From assembly GCF_008923205.2 (NCBI RefSeq), contig NZ_WBMS02000022.1, positions 83,595-147,594 on the forward strand: a DNA stretch of 64,000 bases, written 5' to 3'. The position numbers and the translations under genes are program-made. The stretch is from Actinomadura physcomitrii. GTDB taxonomy: Bacteria; Actinomycetota; Actinomycetes; Streptosporangiales; Streptosporangiaceae. Positions 24,965-33,192 of this stretch are shown piece after piece (positions within the stretch are counted from its first letter, which is position 1; every line of letters begins with the position of its first letter). Under the pieces are notes generated by a model. That model made no database searches. It worked only from the letters and a program-made list of their open reading frames with translations, and was not told the DNA's origin.

Positions 24965-27016
24965 TCACGCGACGTTCCGTGCGCCGCCGCGCGCGTCGCG
25001 GACGACGCCGGCGAGCGAGTCGGCGGCGAGGCGGTCGAGCCGGACGACCTCGGCGCCGAGCCGGGCGCCGAGCGCGGCGGCCAGCCCGAGCCGCACCGGC
25101 CCGGACTCGCAGTCGACGACCACGGACGCGACGCCGGCGAGCAGCCCGGCCGCCCGCGCCGGGTCGGGGCCGTGGGTGGCGCGGCCGTCGGTCACCACGA
25201 CCAGCAGCGGGCGGCGGGCCGGGTCGCGCAGCCGCTCGACCCGCAGTACCTCCGCCGCGCGCATCAGCCCCGCGGCCAGCGGGGTGCGGCCCCCGGTCGG
25301 CAGCGCGTCGAGGCGGCGCGCCCCGGCCTCCACCGACGATGTGGGCGGCAGCGCCAGGTGGGCGTCCTTGCCACGGAAGGTGATGAGGCCGACCTTGTCG
25401 CGCCGCTGGTAGGCGTCGAGGAGAAGGCTCAGGACGGCGCCCTTCACCGCGCGCATCCGCTTGCGCGCCGCCATCGAACCGCTGGCGTCGACCACGAACA
25501 GGACGAGATTGCCCTCCCGCCCGTCGCGGACCGCTTCGCGCAGGTCTTCGGGGTGGACGACCAGACCGGAACCACTGCGTCCCCGCGCGCGCTGGTGCGG
25601 TGCCGCCGCGCGGAGCGTCGCCGTGAGGTGCAGCCCGCGCGCCCCCGGCCGGGCGCCCGACACGCGTCCGTACGGGCTGCGCGCCTTGGAACGCCGTCCG
25701 GGCGCGCCCTCGCCCAGTCCTGGGACGGTGAAGAGGCGCGGCTTGTAGGCGGCGTCCGCAGGCGCGGGCTCGCTCTCGCCCGACCGTCCCGGACCGCCGC
25801 TCTCCACGGGCGGCTCCGACTGCTCGGCCTGCGGAGGAGTGGCGGGCGGCGGCACGGACGCGTCCTGATCCGGGCCGTCTGGAAGGCCGCCGCCTCCGCC
25901 GTCCGGTCCGCCGGGCCCGTCATCGGGAGGGCCCGGGCCGTCGGGCGGCGGTTCCGGATCGTCGCCGTGCTCCTCGAGGACCTCGTCGAGCTTGCGCCGA
26001 TCCAGGCCGGGCGCGTCGAACGGGTCGCGGCGGCGCCGGTGCGGCAGCGCCAGCCGCGCCGCCGTCCGCACGTCGTCGGCCGTCACCGCGTCGCGGCCGT
26101 GCCAGGCGGCCAGCGCGATCGCGGCGCGCGCCGTCACCAGGTCGGCGCGCAGGCCGTCCACCTCGAACGACGCGCACACGGCGGTGATCTGGCGGAGCGC
26201 CGCGTCGGTCAGCTCCACGCCGGGCAGCCGGCCGCGGGCGGCGGCGATCCGCCCGGCCAGGTCCGCCTCGGCCGCGGCGAAGGCCGCGGCGAAGCCGTCC
26301 GGGTCGTCCTCGAACCGCAGCCGCCGCCGGACGACCTCGGCGCGCTCGGCCGGGTCGCGGGTCGCGGCGACCTCGACGGTCAGCCCGAACCGGTCGAGCA
26401 GCTGCGGGCGCAGCTCGCCCTCCTCCGGGTTCATCGTGCCGACCAGCAGGAACCGCGCCGCGTGCCGGACGGAGACGCCCTCGCGCTCCACGTACGACTC
26501 GCCCATCGCCGCCGCGTCCAGCAGCAGGTCGACCAGGTGGTCATGGAGCAGGTTGACCTCGTCGACGTACAGGACGCCGCGGTGCGCCGCCGCGAGCAGG
26601 CCCGGCTCGAACGCCCTGACGCCCTCGGTGAGCGCTCGCTCGATGTCCAGCGAGCCGGTGAGCCGGTCCTCGGACGCGCCCACCGGCAGCTCGACCAGCC
26701 GCGCGGCCCGCGCCCGCGCGTCCGCCGCGGCGTGCGGACCGTCCGGGCACGCCGGGTCGGGATCGGCCGGATCGCAGGAGAACCGGCAGCCCGCCGCGAC
26801 CGCCACCGGCGGCAGCAGCCCGGCCAGCGCGCGCACGATCGTCGACTTCGCGGTGCCCTTCTCGCCCCGGACCAGCACGCCGCCGACGCCCGGCGAGACG
26901 GCGTTGATCAGCAGGGCGAGCTTGAGATCGTCCATCCCGACGACGGCGGAGAAGGGGTAGCGCGCGCGGGCGCGGCGCTCCGGCCGGCCGGCGTCCGTCA
27001 TCGACGCGGGTCGCAC
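24965..27016 (-). CDS. Mg/Co-chelatase-like AAA+ and VWA protein (BchI-BchD fusion type)
   Basis: A 683-residue protein and the first gene after the cobalamin riboswitch. Residues 18-330 form a chelatase AAA+ motor (Walker A RGEKGTAKST, sensor GTMNPEEG); residues 330-430 are a Pro/Gly/Asp-rich linker typical of ChlD/BchD; the C-terminal part is a von Willebrand A domain with MIDAS motif DASGSM. It likely powers the large cobaltochelatase subunit CobN, which is not in this window. GTG 27016 has GGAAGGA nine bases upstream; ATG 27001 is an alternative start. Confidence 0.9.
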   Translation of the reverse strand: MRPASMTDAGRPERRARARYPFSAVVGMDDLKLALLINAVSPGVGGVLVRGEKGTAKSTIVRALAGLLPPVAVAAGCRFSCDPADPDPACPDGPHAAADARARAARLVELPVGASEDRLTGSLDIERALTEGVRAFEPGLLAAAHRGVLYVDEVNLLHDHLVDLLLDAAAMGESYVEREGVSVRHAARFLLVGTMNPEEGELRPQLLDRFGLTVEVAATRDPAERAEVVRRRLRFEDDPDGFAAAFAAAEADLAGRIAAARGRLPGVELTDAALRQITAVCASFEVDGLRADLVTARAAIALAAWHGRDAVTADDVRTAARLALPHRRRRDPFDAPGLDRRKLDEVLEEHGDDPEPPPDGPGPPDDGPGGPDGGGGGLPDGPDQDASVPPPATPPQAEQSEPPVESGGPGRSGESEPAPADAAYKPRLFTVPGLGEGAPGRRSKARSPYGRVSGARPGARGLHLTATLRAAAPHQRARGRSGSGLVVHPEDLREAVRDGREGNLVLFVVDASGSMAARKRMRAVKGAVLSLLLDAYQRRDKVGLITFRGKDAHLALPPTSSVEAGARRLDALPTGGRTPLAAGLMRAAEVLRVERLRDPARRPLLVVVTDGRATHGPDPARAAGLLAGVASVVVDCESGPVRLGLAAALGARLGAEVVRLDRLAADSLAGVVRDARGGARNVA

Positions 27017-27060
27017 GTGTCGTCGTCCTTCCTCGGGTGTCCACGCCCGTGGCGGTGCCT

Positions 27061-27236
27061 GTCCGACGGCCGGAGTCTCCTGGCTCCCGGATCAGCGCGC
27101 CCCCTCGGCCTTCCAGCACCGCGTGCCGTGGCCGCGTCGAGGGGGCGCTCCCCTGGTCACAGTTGCGGGACAGCCCCGGATTCGCACCGGGTTCCTCCGC
27201 GTCCGTCGCCCGCCCAGCATCGCACACCGGCCGGAC
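27061..27236 (-). promoter_or_regulatory. Cobalamin (AdoCbl) riboswitch
   Basis: On the minus strand the conserved core reads CGGTGCGAATCCGGGGCTG followed by CCCGCAACTGT, and further on the B12-box equivalent GGAGCCAGGAGACTCC (27072-27087). The outer stem can pair GTCCGGCCGG (27227-27236) with the CCGGCC/GGAC segment ending at 27061. It lies 45 bases ahead of the chelatase gene and should repress the leftward cob operon when B12 is plentiful. Confidence 0.93.
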
Positions 27237-27276
27237 GCGCTCGACCGGCGGTCTATCGGCTGACTGTTGGCCAATG

Positions 27277-27291
27277 TTGGCGATACGCCAA
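27277..27291. promoter_or_regulatory. Palindromic operator TTGGCGATACGCCAA
   Basis: A perfect 6-3-6 palindrome, preceded by a second half-site-like TTGGCCAA at 27268-27275. It lies 22 bases before the start of the rightward TetR gene and upstream of the cobalamin riboswitch, so it is the likely binding site of that TetR protein. A similar palindrome is found at 44528-44543. Confidence 0.65.
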
Positions 27292-27313
27292 TGAGAATGG
27301 TCTACTGGTCCGT

Positions 27314-28102
27314 ATGGAGCGACGCGCAGCCCCGCGCGGCGAGGCCGCCGGGGCCGCGACGCCGCGCCGGGGCGCCACCGGGAGCCCGAAGGCCCGCTAT
27401 CAGCGCCTGCCGCGCGACGAGCGGCGCGACCAGATCCTCGCCGTCGCGCGCCGGATGTTCACCGAACTGCCGTACGCGGAGGTCGCGACGGCGGCGATCG
27501 CGCGGGAGGCCGGGGTCCGGCGCGGGCTCATCCACTACTACTTCGGCACCAAGCGCGAGCTGTTCCTCAAGGTCGTCCGGGGCCTGACGGCCACCGCGGC
27601 GGTGCAGGCGCCGCCGCCCGACGAGCGGATGACGCTGCCCGAGACCGTCGAGCTGTGCGTGAACCTGTTCCTCGACACCGCCGAGCGGAACGCCACCACC
27701 TGGTTCGCGGCGCAGGACGCGGAGGGCTTCGGGCAGGACCCGGAGCTGCTCGGCATCGTCAACCGGTTCCGGGACCGGACGGTCGAGCACATGCTCGCCG
27801 TCCTGCGGGTGCCCGCGCCGACCGGCACGCTGCGGGCCGTCCTGCGCGTCTACTCCGGGCTCGCGGACGCGGCGACGCGGCAGTGGCTCCAGGAGCGGAC
27901 CCTCGACCGCGCACAGGTGCAGACGCTGCTGACCAGGTCGCTGCTGTCGATGGTCACCGACATCGCCCCCGCGCTGGAGGCCCAGGACAAAGGGCTTGTG
28001 AACGGGGAGCGCCTAGAAGCCGGGGACCGGCCGCTGCACGCCGCCGCGTACCGGGACGGCGAACCAGACGGCCTTGCCGCGGACGCCCGGGCCGAGCCGT
28101 GA
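27314..28102 (+). CDS. TetR-family transcriptional regulator
   Basis: A 262-residue regulator. Residues 35-85 form the helix-turn-helix (RDQILAVARRMF, VATAAIAREAGVRRGLIHYYF); the rest is a ligand-binding domain with no recognised ligand. No ribosome site is visible before ATG 27314, so the mRNA may be leaderless. It is divergent from the cobalamin riboswitch and is preceded by a palindromic operator, which suggests autoregulation. Its 3' end overlaps the convergent ATP-binding protein gene by 90 bases. Confidence 0.88.
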   Translation: MERRAAPRGEAAGAATPRRGATGSPKARYQRLPRDERRDQILAVARRMFTELPYAEVATAAIAREAGVRRGLIHYYFGTKRELFLKVVRGLTATAAVQAPPPDERMTLPETVELCVNLFLDTAERNATTWFAAQDAEGFGQDPELLGIVNRFRDRTVEHMLAVLRVPAPTGTLRAVLRVYSGLADAATRQWLQERTLDRAQVQTLLTRSLLSMVTDIAPALEAQDKGLVNGERLEAGDRPLHAAAYRDGEPDGLAADARAEP

Positions 28103-28765
28103 CAGCGTCCGCAGCGTGCCCCAGCGTCCGCGCGACAGCTCCCGGACGATGCTGAGCCCGCGCCCGCAGTCACCGGACGTCCACGAGTAGCCGGGCAGCG
28201 CCGCCTCGGCGTAGGCGTCGAAGACCGCGCACCGCACCTCGGAACCGGCCGGCGCTTCGGAACCGCCGGACGGGCCGCCGGACGAACCGCTGGACGGGCC
28301 GCCGGACGCGCGGGCCTCGCCGCCGGCCGCCGGGTCGCCGAGGTAGAGCCACAGCTCGTGCGGGCCGTGGTCGCCGGCGTGCTGGTGGGCGTTGGTGGCC
28401 AGCTCGCTCACCATCAGCTGGGCGTCGCCGATCGCCTCGTCCCGCACCCCGAGCGAGACGAGCGCGTCGCGCAGCACGCGGCGGGCGTGGCTCGCACAGC
28501 CCGGACCGCCGGGCAGCGCCCACACCCAGCCGGGCCTGGCGCCGTCCGGTCCGCGCGCGGCACCCTCCGCCAGCGCGTCGGCCATGGTGGCGGCGGCGAG
28601 GTCGGCCGCCGGATCGGACATCCCCGGATCGGAGGGGGTGCCGGGCGGAGCCGCGGGGCCGGCGGCGGCCGGATCGGCGGCCGGGGCGTCGTGCCCGGCG
28701 CGCGGCCCGGCGGTGTGCCGCGTCGCGCGCGGGCTCGCGTCGGTGGTCTCGGGCGGGGTCTTCAC
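28013..28765 (-). CDS. RsbW-type histidine-kinase-like ATP-binding protein
   Basis: A 250-residue protein with a Pro/Ala-rich, probably disordered first 60 residues, then an anti-sigma/HATPase_c_2 domain: N-box LMVSELATNAHQHA and G-box SGDCGRGLSIVREL. In between is a Gly/Ser-rich insertion of about 30 residues. Such proteins occur next to XRE/DUF397 pairs throughout Streptomyces and relatives. I used GTG 28765, behind a GGGAGG five bases upstream, rather than the GTG at 28837. Divergent from the XRE gene. Confidence 0.85.
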   Translation of the reverse strand: MKTPPETTDASPRATRHTAGPRAGHDAPAADPAAAGPAAPPGTPSDPGMSDPAADLAAATMADALAEGAARGPDGARPGWVWALPGGPGCASHARRVLRDALVSLGVRDEAIGDAQLMVSELATNAHQHAGDHGPHELWLYLGDPAAGGEARASGGPSSGSSGGPSGGSEAPAGSEVRCAVFDAYAEAALPGYSWTSGDCGRGLSIVRELSRGRWGTLRTLSRLGPGVRGKAVWFAVPVRGGVQRPVPGF

Positions 28766-28851
28766 GGGTGCCTCCCGCGGGCCGCCTGCCCGGGCGTGCG
28801 GTCCGGTGGCCGTCACTATCGGTCCCCGAGCAGTCACGCATTCAAGCGTCT

Positions 28852-28866
28852 CGTGAGATTCTCACG
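28852..28866. promoter_or_regulatory. Palindrome CGTGAGATTCTCACG
   Basis: A perfect 7-1-7 inverted repeat in the divergent gap between the ATP-binding protein and XRE regulator genes. Its position suggests an operator, possibly for the adjacent XRE protein. Confidence 0.55.
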
Positions 28867-28959
28867 CCCGCAAGCGCCTTCACGGAATTGTCCTGCCCTT
28901 CGTGCCGGGTTCGCCAATCGCGTTGTGGCGCGGCCCGAGAGCGGCGAGACTTCGCTCCC

Positions 28960-29802
28960 ATGACCTACCGCCCCACCGTTCGTGGCCGCCGTCTGGCGCG
29001 GGAGCTCCGCAAGCTGCGCGAGGAGCAGGGACTCACCCTGCAGGAGGTGGCGGACCGCCTCGACTGGTCCCGGGCCACCGTCTCCCGGCTGGAGACCAGC
29101 CAGACCCGGCCGCGCCCCGGCGACATCGCCGACATCCTCGACCTGTACGGCGTTCCGAGCCCCGACCGCGACGCGCTGATCACGCTCGCCAGGCAGGCCG
29201 GGCAGCGCGGCTGGTGGACCGCCTACCAGGACGTCTTCGCGGGCAGCTACGTCGCGCTGGAGGACGAGGCGTCGCACATCCGCACCTGGGACCCGCAGCT
29301 CATCCACGGGCTGCTGCAGACCGAGGAGTACTCCCGCGCCGTGATCACCGCGGGCCGGCTGCTGCCCGCGCAGGAGGACATCGAGCGCCGCATCGCCGCC
29401 CGCAAGATCCGCCAGGCCCTGCTCGACCGCGACAGCGCCCCCCGCCTGCAGGTCATCTTCGACGAGGCCGTGCTGCACAGGCGCATCGGCGGTCCGGACG
29501 TGATGCGGGCCCAGCTGGAGCATCTGGTCGAGGCGATGAACCGCCCAACGGTGACCGTTCAGGTACTCCCGTACGCACAGGGGGGCCATGCGGGCCTTGA
29601 CGGACGTTTCACCATATTGTCGTATCCGGACCCCGCAGACCCCGATATCGCCTACGTAGAGGGGACCATGGGTGACGTTTACCTCGAGAGCAGTGAGGCA
29701 ATAGCAAAACATAGAGACCGCTTCGATCTGATCGAAGCGGCCGCACTGTCCCCCGAGGAATCCGCGCACCTCATAGCCGAGGCAGCAAGGAGCAGCCCGT
29801 GA
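28960..29802 (+). CDS. XRE-family regulator with DUF5753 domain
   Basis: A 280-residue protein. Residues 5-70 are a Cro/CI-type helix-turn-helix (LTLQEVADRLDWSRATVSRLE); residues 90-275 are the DUF5753 domain (YVALEDEA, IHGLLQTEEYSRAV, VQVLPYAQGGH, VEG). Proteins of this type pair with small DUF397 partners, as here, where the stop overlaps the next start by four bases (GTGA). They affect development and antibiotic production in Streptomyces; the signal is unknown. Confidence 0.93.
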   Translation: MTYRPTVRGRRLARELRKLREEQGLTLQEVADRLDWSRATVSRLETSQTRPRPGDIADILDLYGVPSPDRDALITLARQAGQRGWWTAYQDVFAGSYVALEDEASHIRTWDPQLIHGLLQTEEYSRAVITAGRLLPAQEDIERRIAARKIRQALLDRDSAPRLQVIFDEAVLHRRIGGPDVMRAQLEHLVEAMNRPTVTVQVLPYAQGGHAGLDGRFTILSYPDPADPDIAYVEGTMGDVYLESSEAIAKHRDRFDLIEAAALSPEESAHLIAEAARSSP

Positions 29803-29999
29803 CCAACCTGCAGCGCGAACTCAGCGGAGCCGCCTGGCGCAAGTCCTCCCACAGCGGGAGCGGCGACCAGTGCGTCGAGGTGGCCCCCCTCTCCAGCGAT
29901 CTGCGCGCTGTCCGCGATTCGAAGGACCCTGGCGGCCCGGCCCTGGTGCTGACGCCGGACGCATGGCAGAACCTCCTCGACTCCATCCGGGAGGTCTGA
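29799..29999 (+). CDS. DUF397 partner protein
   Basis: A 66-residue protein with the DUF397 signature: WRKSSHSGSGDQCVEVA, VRDSKDPGGP and a C-terminal W-NLL. It starts at GTG 29799 inside the stop of the XRE gene, so the two are translationally coupled. DUF397 proteins are thought to bind and modulate their XRE partner in a toxin/antitoxin-like or anti-regulator manner; direct activity is unknown. Confidence 0.93.
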   Translation: MTNLQRELSGAAWRKSSHSGSGDQCVEVAPLSSDLRAVRDSKDPGGPALVLTPDAWQNLLDSIREV

Positions 30000-30010
30000 G
30001 CACGACCCCG

Positions 30011-30041
30011 GAGGGCCGCGGCGCACGTCGCCGCGGCCCTC
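30011..30041. terminator. Hairpin after the XRE-DUF397 pair
   Basis: A perfect 13-bp stem GAGGGCCGCGGCG / CGCCGCGGCCCTC with a five-base loop, 12 bases after the DUF397 stop. Confidence 0.8.
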
Positions 30042-30086
30042 GGCCATGCCCGCCCCCGGAGCCGCGCCCCGCCCTTCCCCCGAAAG

Positions 30087-30100
30087 TAGAACGTGTTCTA
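30087..30100. promoter_or_regulatory. KstR-type operator TAGAACGTGTTCTA
   Basis: A perfect 14-base palindrome matching the TnnAACnnGTTnnA consensus of KstR, the TetR repressor of steroid/cholesterol catabolism in mycobacteria and rhodococci. It overlaps a possible -10 (TAGTAT at 30099-30104) and lies 56 bases before the LLM oxidoreductase start. Confidence 0.75.
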
Positions 30101-30156
30101 GTATCGCCCGTGCGCCGCCGCCCCGGCGGCGCGCACCGCGACCGGAGGATGGCAAC

Positions 30157-31176
30157 GTGACCGCGGAACTCAAGCTCGGCATCAACGTCGGCTACTGGCA
30201 GCGCGAGCCCGAGGACCAGACCGAGACGGTGCTGGCCGCCGAGCGCTGCGGATACGACTCGGTCTTCACCGCCGAGGCCTACGGCTCCGACGCGTTCACC
30301 CCGCTCGCCTGGTACGCGGCCCGCACGTCCCGGATCAAGCTCGGCACCGCCGTCGTGCAGATGTCCGCGCGCACCCCCGCCGCCACCGCGATGCACGCGC
30401 TCACCCTCGACGCCCTCTCCGGCGGGCGCGTGATCCTCGGGCTCGGCGCGTCCGGCCCTCAGGTCGTCGAAGGCTGGTACGGGCAGCCGTTCCCCAAGCC
30501 GCTCGCCCGCACCCGCGAGTACCTCGACATCGTCCGGCAGGTCTGGCGCCGCGAGGAGCCCGTCACCAGCGAGGGCCCGCACTACCCGCTGCCGTACCCC
30601 GGCGGCGCGGGCCTCGGCAAGCCGCTGAAGTCGATCGTCCACCCGGTCCGTCCGGACATCCCCGTCTACCTCGGCGCCGAGGGGCCGAAGAACGTCGCGC
30701 TGTCCACCGAGGTCGCGCAGGGCTGGCTGCCGCTGTTCGTCGACCCCGAGCAGATCGAGCCGGTGTTCGGCGCGTCGCTGGCGAACCGCCCGGACGGCTT
30801 CGAGATCGCCGCGACCGTCACCACGATCGTCACCGACGACCTGGCCTCCGCCCTGGAGTTCGCCAAGATCCCGCTCGCGTTCTACATCGGCGGGATGGGC
30901 GCCAAGGACCGCAACTTCCACCTCGACCTCATCGGCCGGCTCGGCTTCGCCGAGCAGGCGCAGCGCGTCCAGGAGCTGTTCCTGGACGGGCGGCGCCCCG
31001 AGGCGATCAAGGCCGTCCCGGACGAGCTGGCCGACTCGATCTCCCTGCTCGGCCCGCTCGGCCGGATCAAGGAGCGGCTGCAGCTGTGGCGCGACAGCCC
31101 CGTCAGCACCGTGCTCATCGCCGGCGTGAAGGACGAGCCGACGCTGCGCGCGATCAAGGAGATGGTCGACGGCTGA
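30157..31176 (+). CDS. F420-dependent LLM-class oxidoreductase, likely KstR regulon (Rv3520c-like)
   Basis: A 339-residue TIM-barrel oxidoreductase of the luciferase-like monooxygenase superfamily: LGINVGYW at the start, AERCGYDSVFTAEAYGSDAFTPLAW, IKLGTAVVQMSARTP and LGLGASGPQVVEGWYG. The last pattern and length match F420-using members. In M. tuberculosis the similar Rv3520c is part of the KstR cholesterol regulon (family knowledge), and here a KstR-type palindrome sits in the promoter. GTG 30157 is chosen because GGAGGATGG precedes it; an upstream frame extension is low-complexity. Exact substrate unknown. Confidence 0.88.
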   Translation: MTAELKLGINVGYWQREPEDQTETVLAAERCGYDSVFTAEAYGSDAFTPLAWYAARTSRIKLGTAVVQMSARTPAATAMHALTLDALSGGRVILGLGASGPQVVEGWYGQPFPKPLARTREYLDIVRQVWRREEPVTSEGPHYPLPYPGGAGLGKPLKSIVHPVRPDIPVYLGAEGPKNVALSTEVAQGWLPLFVDPEQIEPVFGASLANRPDGFEIAATVTTIVTDDLASALEFAKIPLAFYIGGMGAKDRNFHLDLIGRLGFAEQAQRVQELFLDGRRPEAIKAVPDELADSISLLGPLGRIKERLQLWRDSPVSTVLIAGVKDEPTLRAIKEMVDG

Positions 31177-31283
31177 GCAAGAGGTTTGGACCTTTTCGCC
31201 CAGAATTATCACGTAACGGAAAGTTCCCGCCGCCGACGCGCGGGTTCTACGTTCGTGATCAGGCCACCCCGAGTTACCGGGGC

Positions 31284-31336
31284 ATGGGGAGGGGCCGCCC
31301 CCCCCCCCCCCCGCCCCCCCCCCCGCCCCTCCCCAT
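31284..31336. terminator. Hairpin with a 29-base C-tract loop
   Basis: ATGGGGAGGGGC (31284-31295) pairs perfectly with GCCCCTCCCCAT (31325-31336). The loop is almost all C: 15 C at 31298-31312, one G, then 11 C at 31314-31324. It lies 108 bases after the LLM gene and could terminate it. The homopolymer makes this site prone to length change or sequencing error. Confidence 0.6.
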
Positions 31337-31449
31337 TTCGGGGTGGGCCCGCTCGTAACCGATCGCACACGGCGCGATGGAATGGAGGCGGCGAACCGGG
31401 CGCTGCACCGAAGGCACCCGGAGATCACGGACTGGAGATGGGACACACG

Positions 31450-33105
31450 ATGTCCACGCAGCAAGACGCCGCTCGGCTGCTCGTCAGGACCCTCGAGGCG
31501 GAGGGCGTCGACTACGTCTTCGGCATACCGGGCGAGGAGAACATCCACTTCGTCCACGCCCTGAACGACTCGTCGATCCGCTACATCCTCGTCCGGCACG
31601 AGCAGGGCGCGGCGTTCATGGCCGAGATCTACGGCCGCCTCACCGGCAAGGCCGGCGTCGCCTCCGCCACCCTCGGCCCCGGCGCGATCAACCTGCAGCT
31701 CGGCGTCGCGGACGCCACCACCAACAGCACCCCCGTCGTCGCGATCTCCGCGCAGGTCGGCCTCGACCGCATCTACAAGGAGTCGCACCAGATCGTCGAC
31801 CTGGTGTCGCTGTTCCGCCCCATCACCAAGTGGTCCGAGCTGGCCCCGACCGCCGAGGCGCTGCCGGAGATGGTCCGCAAGGCGTTCAAGACCGCGCAGA
31901 CCGAACGCCCCGGCGCCGTCTACCTCGCCATCCCCGAGGACGTCGAGTCCGCGACGGTCGCGGACGCGCTGACGCCCCTGCCGGTCAACATCGTCCGGCC
32001 GCAGGAGCCGTCGCCCTCCCAGATCGCCCGCGCCGCCGACGTGATCGCCCTCGCCCGGCAGCCGATCGTCCTCGCCGGCCACGGCGCCACCCGCGACCGC
32101 GCGAGCGACGCGCTGGTCCACTTCTCCGAGCGCCTCGGCCTGCCCGTCGCCACCACCTTCAACGGCAAGGGCGTCTTCCCCGACGACCACCGCAACGCCC
32201 TCGGCGCCGTCGGCTTCATGCGCCACGACTACGTCAACTTCGGCTTCGACGAGGCGGACGTCCTGATCGCCGTCGGCTACGAGCTCCAGGAGTTCGACCC
32301 CGTCAAGATCAACCCGACCGCCGACAAGAAGATCATCCACATCCACCAGTCGCCCGCCGAGGTCGACGACCACTACCCCGTCACCGTCGGCATCCAGGGC
32401 GACATCTCCCGCTCCCTGCGCGCCCTCGCCGACAGCGTCCACCGCCGCTGGGACGTGGGCGGCACCGGCGAGAAGATCCGCAGGATGATGCGCGAGGAAC
32501 TCGCCGAGGGCGCCACCGAGGACGGCTTCCCTCTCTCCCCCCGGCGCATCGTCGCCGACGTCCGCGCCGCCATGGGCCGCGGCGACATCGTCCTCGCCGA
32601 CACAGGCGCGGTGAAGATGTGGATGGCCCGCATGTACCCGACGTACGAGCCGAACACCCTCCTCGTGTCCAACGGCCTGTCGTCCATGGGCTTCTCCGTC
32701 CCCGGCGCCATCGCCGCCAAGCTCGCCCGCCCCGACCGCCGGGTCCTCGCCGCCACCGGCGACGGCGCGTTCCTGATGAACTCCCAGGAACTGGAGACCG
32801 CCGTCCGCGAGAACGTCCCGATCACAGTCCTGATCTGGGACGACTCCGCCTACGGCCTGATCGAGTGGAAGATGGACCTCGACATCGGGTCGAGCTCCCA
32901 CATCAAGTTCGGCAACCCCGACTTCGTCACGTACGCCGAGAGTTTCGGCGCCCGCGGCTACCGCGTCGAATCCGCCGGCGAGCTGCTCCCCACCCTCCGC
33001 AAGGCCCTCGCCGAGGACACCGTGTCCGTCATCACCGTCCCGGTGGACTACTCCCACAACCTCCAGCTAACGGACAAGCTGGGCGACCTGACCGGCCCCT
33101 TCTGA
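31450..33105 (+). CDS. Acetolactate synthase-like thiamine-diphosphate enzyme
   Basis: A 551-residue ThDP enzyme with the three usual domains. The catalytic Glu is E51 in RHEQGAAF; the C-terminal ThDP/Mg motif starts GDGAFLMNSQELETA; the middle domain has the Rossmann segment PIVLAGHGATRD. It groups with AlsS-type large subunits that join two pyruvates to acetolactate. No regulatory small subunit or ilvC follows, which argues for a catabolic or side role rather than branched-chain synthesis. ATG 31450 is chosen for homology; frame extension upstream runs into the C-tract. Confidence 0.88.
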   Translation: MSTQQDAARLLVRTLEAEGVDYVFGIPGEENIHFVHALNDSSIRYILVRHEQGAAFMAEIYGRLTGKAGVASATLGPGAINLQLGVADATTNSTPVVAISAQVGLDRIYKESHQIVDLVSLFRPITKWSELAPTAEALPEMVRKAFKTAQTERPGAVYLAIPEDVESATVADALTPLPVNIVRPQEPSPSQIARAADVIALARQPIVLAGHGATRDRASDALVHFSERLGLPVATTFNGKGVFPDDHRNALGAVGFMRHDYVNFGFDEADVLIAVGYELQEFDPVKINPTADKKIIHIHQSPAEVDDHYPVTVGIQGDISRSLRALADSVHRRWDVGGTGEKIRRMMREELAEGATEDGFPLSPRRIVADVRAAMGRGDIVLADTGAVKMWMARMYPTYEPNTLLVSNGLSSMGFSVPGAIAAKLARPDRRVLAATGDGAFLMNSQELETAVRENVPITVLIWDDSAYGLIEWKMDLDIGSSSHIKFGNPDFVTYAESFGARGYRVESAGELLPTLRKALAEDTVSVITVPVDYSHNLQLTDKLGDLTGPF

Positions 33106-33117
33106 CCACTCTCGAAC

Positions 33118-33157
33118 GCGCTTATGGTCTCGAATAACCATTCGAGACCATAAGCGC
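33118..33157. terminator. Perfect 18-bp inverted repeat after the ALS-like gene
   Basis: GCGCTTATGGTCTCGAAT (33118-33135) and its exact complement (33140-33157) surround AACC. The arms are unusually AT-rich for this genome and end 35 bases before the next ATG, so besides termination it may act as an operator or as the scar of a mobile element. Confidence 0.65.
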
Positions 33158-33192
33158 TGCGCAACCTTTCGATCACCTTTAGTGTGCATTCC

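Noticed and set aside
29821..33057. Leftward open frame of 1078 codons
   Set aside because: Shadow of the LLM and acetolactate-synthase-like genes; composition is the antisense of high-GC codons.
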